Translations under genes and position numbers: made by a program
Source of the DNA: Chloroflexota bacterium
GTDB taxonomy: Bacteria > Chloroflexota > Anaerolineae > Anaerolineales > Anaerolineaceae
Direction: 5' to 3'
Length of the DNA stretch: 64,000 nt
NCBI GenBank assembly: GCA_016887485.1
Contig: CP069394.1
Span: 1,550,001 to 1,614,000, forward strand
Shown: positions 62,217 through 64,000 of the stretch, one piece after another
Numbering within the stretch: position 1 is the stretch's first letter
Layout: every line of letters begins with the position of its first letter
The notes under the pieces: model-generated
Told to the model about the DNA's origin: nothing
Seen by the model: only the letters and a program-made list of their open reading frames with translations
The model's database searches: none

Positions 62217-63062
62217 TTACTTACGACGCCGCTTCGCTTGGGAGCGATGGCGAACGATGTATTTATCAGTACGTTTGTTATGCCGGGTCTTCTTGCCCAG
62301 AGTGGGTTTGCCCCAGGGGCTCTTCGGACCAGCCATACCAATCGGTGAACGACCTTCACCACCTCCATGCGGATGGTCTCGGGGGGTCATTGCGGAACCA
62401 CGGACCGCAGGCCGCCAACCCATATGGCGTTTCCGGCCAGCTTTACCCAACTTGATGTTGGAGTGTTCCACATTGCCAACCTGACCAATGGAAGCACGGC
62501 ACTCTTGCAGGACCAGGCGAACCTCACCCGAGGGGAGGCGCACATGGGCGTACTTACCTTCTTTAGCCAGCAATTGGGCGGAAGTCCCAGCGGAGCGAAC
62601 CATCTGGCCGCCGTTACCGGGGTGCAGTTCCACATTGTGGATCGTGGTACCTACGGGAATACTCGCCATCGGGAGGCTGTTGCCAGGGCGAATTTCAGCT
62701 TCAGTGCTGGAAAGCACTTTGTCGCCGACCATCAAACCAACTGGGGCCACAATATAGGCCTTTACGCCGTCAGCATAGTGCAGCAGAGCCAGACGAGCCG
62801 TTCGGTTGGGGTCATATTCAATCGCCGCAACGGTGGCGGGAACATCAACTTTATCGCGTTTGAAGTCCACAATACGGATATACCGCTTGTGTCCGCCGCC
62901 TCTATGGCGAACGGTGACCCGGCCGTACATATTGCGGCCAGAGCTCTTCCTCAAGGGGATGATCAACGACTTTTCAGGTGTCGTTTTTGTGATCTCTTCA
63001 AACGTATAACTCGTTTTATGACGAGTACCGGGTGTCTTAGGTTTATATACTTTTACGGCCAT
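62217..63062 (-). CDS. rplB: 50S ribosomal protein L2
   Basis: A 281-residue L2, needed for peptidyl transferase assembly. Landmarks: [59 protein letters not shown] and the conserved [16 protein letters not shown] with the active-site-near His. Its ATG overlaps the rplW stop by one base (TAATG). Confidence 0.97.
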   Translation of the reverse strand: MAVKVYKPKTPGTRHKTSYTFEEITKTTPEKSLIIPLRKSSGRNMYGRVTVRHRGGGHKRYIRIVDFKRDKVDVPATVAAIEYDPNRTARLALLHYADGVKAYIVAPVGLMVGDKVLSSTEAEIRPGNSLPMASIPVGTTIHNVELHPGNGGQMVRSAGTSAQLLAKEGKYAHVRLPSGEVRLVLQECRASIGQVGNVEHSNIKLGKAGRKRHMGWRPAVRGSAMTPRDHPHGGGEGRSPIGMAGPKSPWGKPTLGKKTRHNKRTDKYIVRHRSQAKRRRK

Positions 63063-63367
63063 TACTCCACCCCTTCAAATATCGGGATGCGCTCGCCTTC
63101 GGTCAGGGTCACGATCGCCTTTTTGTAAGCGCTGGAGCGGGTACGCATCCGGCGGCTCTGCAGGCTTCGTGATTGCTTAGCGGGCACGTTCATAACGTTG
63201 ACGGTTTGCACTTTCACATCAAAAATCGTTTCAATCGCTTCTTTGATCTCAGTTTTTGAGGCTTTGGCATCCACCTCAAACACATACTGATTCAGCATCG
63301 AAGACTGATAATTCGATTTCTCAGTGATGATCGGGCGGCGGATGATGTCAAATACAGTTTTCTTCAT
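63062..63367 (-). CDS. rplW: 50S ribosomal protein L23
   Basis: A 101-residue L23 at the tunnel exit, the docking point for trigger factor and SRP. Landmarks: [55 protein letters not shown]. Ribosome site AGGAA before the ATG; 14 bases from rplD. Confidence 0.96.
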   Translation of the reverse strand: MKKTVFDIIRRPIITEKSNYQSSMLNQYVFEVDAKASKTEIKEAIETIFDVKVQTVNVMNVPAKQSRSLQSRRMRTRSSAYKKAIVTLTEGERIPIFEGVE

Positions 63368-63381
63368 GATTTCATTCCTAC

Positions 63382-63990
63382 CTATCCGAGATAACTCGCG
63401 ATGACATCCAAAGCAGCAACCGGCATCACAACTTTTTTGTAACCCAGGAGGTCACGAACGTTGAGATAGCTGGCGTTCAGGGTCTTGGCATCTTCAATAT
63501 TGGCGCAAGTCCGCTTCACATCAGCATATTCCGGGGCATTTTCCGGGATCAGCACCAAAACGTTACCTTCCCCAGCCAGAGATTGCAGTGCTTCTGCCAT
63601 GTTCCGAGTCTTAGCTTCATCCAACTTAAATTCATCCACCAGGACGATTTGGCCTTCAGAGGCTTTTACTGATAAGGCAGACCGAAGGGCCGCCCTACGC
63701 ATCTTTTTAGGCATTGCCTTGTCATAAGAACGCGGCTTGGGGGTAAAGATCTTACCACCGCCAACCCATTGCGCAGCTCGAATAGAGCCTTGCCGGGCAC
63801 GACCGGTTCCTTTTTGGCGCCAGGGTTTGCGGCCACCACCAGATACCTCACTGCGACCTTTGGTCGAGTGGGTGCCCAGGCGGCTATTGGCCATCTGCCT
63901 GACATAAGCCTGATGCATTAGATCAACTTTTACTGGGGCTTCGAAAATCGCTGCAGGCAACTCTGCCTTACTGACTTTCTTACCCTTCAT
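63382..63990 (-). CDS. rplD: 50S ribosomal protein L4
   Basis: A 202-residue L4 with the tunnel loop [51 protein letters not shown] and the C-terminal [24 protein letters not shown]. The ATG at 63990 lies 10 bases from the window edge. The few bases beyond could hold the last codons of rplC ending in an overlapping TGA, but that is too short to confirm. Confidence 0.95.
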   Translation of the reverse strand: MKGKKVSKAELPAAIFEAPVKVDLMHQAYVRQMANSRLGTHSTKGRSEVSGGGRKPWRQKGTGRARQGSIRAAQWVGGGKIFTPKPRSYDKAMPKKMRRAALRSALSVKASEGQIVLVDEFKLDEAKTRNMAEALQSLAGEGNVLVLIPENAPEYADVKRTCANIEDAKTLNASYLNVRDLLGYKKVVMPVAALDVIASYLG

Positions 63991-64000
63991 GTTGAAGACA

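Noticed and set aside
63987-64000. Possible 3' end of rplC overlapping the rplD start
   Set aside because: Only three or four codons would be visible, which cannot be identified as L3.

Overview
The window looks like a chromosomal segment of an anaerobic bacterium, most likely Chloroflexota of the Anaerolineae type. This rests on the mixture of gene content, not on a marker search. It has a CIRCE-controlled hrcA-grpE-dnaK-dnaJ-prmA operon, a sodium-pumping acyl-CoA decarboxylase, an oxygen-sensitive glycyl radical enzyme with its activase, several lipoproteins, zinc-binding forms of S4, S14 and L36, and a long spc/alpha/S10-type ribosomal cluster. There is no CRISPR array, tRNA, rRNA, integrase or transposase that I could find.

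Layout. 1-5.6 kb: a truncated M3 peptidase, a hypothetical protein, a GIN-domain protein, a pentapeptide-repeat protein, a HIT protein, an LprI-like lipoprotein and a SixA phosphatase. 5.6-9.2 kb: an mmdADCB-type sodium-pumping decarboxylase operon. 9.3-12.9 kb: a membrane-anchored PP2C-like protein facing a CelD-like acetyltransferase across a palindromic promoter region. 13.1-16.6 kb: glycyl radical enzyme plus activase. 16.7-22.6 kb: the heat-shock operon. 22.7-27.0 kb: HAD phosphatase, a 29-residue lysine-rich microprotein, M20 amidohydrolase, CtpA protease and a YugP-type metallopeptidase. A patch of dispersed repeats and a TspO-like membrane protein follow.

28.2-36.6 kb is the most interesting stretch: one apparent operon with its own promoter and terminator. 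It encodes an SGNH-like lipoprotein, a small lipoprotein, a 42-residue single-span microprotein ending in WIYQGF, an MBOAT acyltransferase, a second SGNH-like lipoprotein, a membrane-anchored SGNH protein with an intact GDS motif, an acyl carrier protein and a fatty-acyl-AMP-ligase-like enzyme. This is the part list of the Gram-positive dlt system (DltX, DltB, DltD, DltC, DltA), but with a FAAL-type ligase and extra lipoproteins. I infer a Dlt-like pathway that activates an acyl group in the cytoplasm, loads it on a carrier, moves it across the membrane and attaches it to a surface polymer or glycolipid.

36.6-42.3 kb: a tocopherol-cyclase-like protein and methyltransferase, a second GIN-domain lipoprotein with a membrane partner, a HIT protein, xseAB and a DUF212/PAP2-like protein. 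42.3-44.84 kb is a strongly AT-rich four-gene cassette behind a perfect-consensus promoter (TTGACA-17-TATAAT). It encodes two phosphoribosyltransferase-like proteins and two membrane proteins and looks horizontally acquired; function unknown. 44.9-48.0 kb: murJ and a YabN-type methylase-MazG fusion. From 48.16 kb to the window end a minus-strand ribosomal cluster runs from rplD through secY, adk, map, rpmJ, rpsM, rpsK, rpsD, rpoA, rplQ, truA and rplM to rpsI. infA is missing from its usual place. The cluster ends at a hairpin that belongs to a three-copy terminator family in this window.
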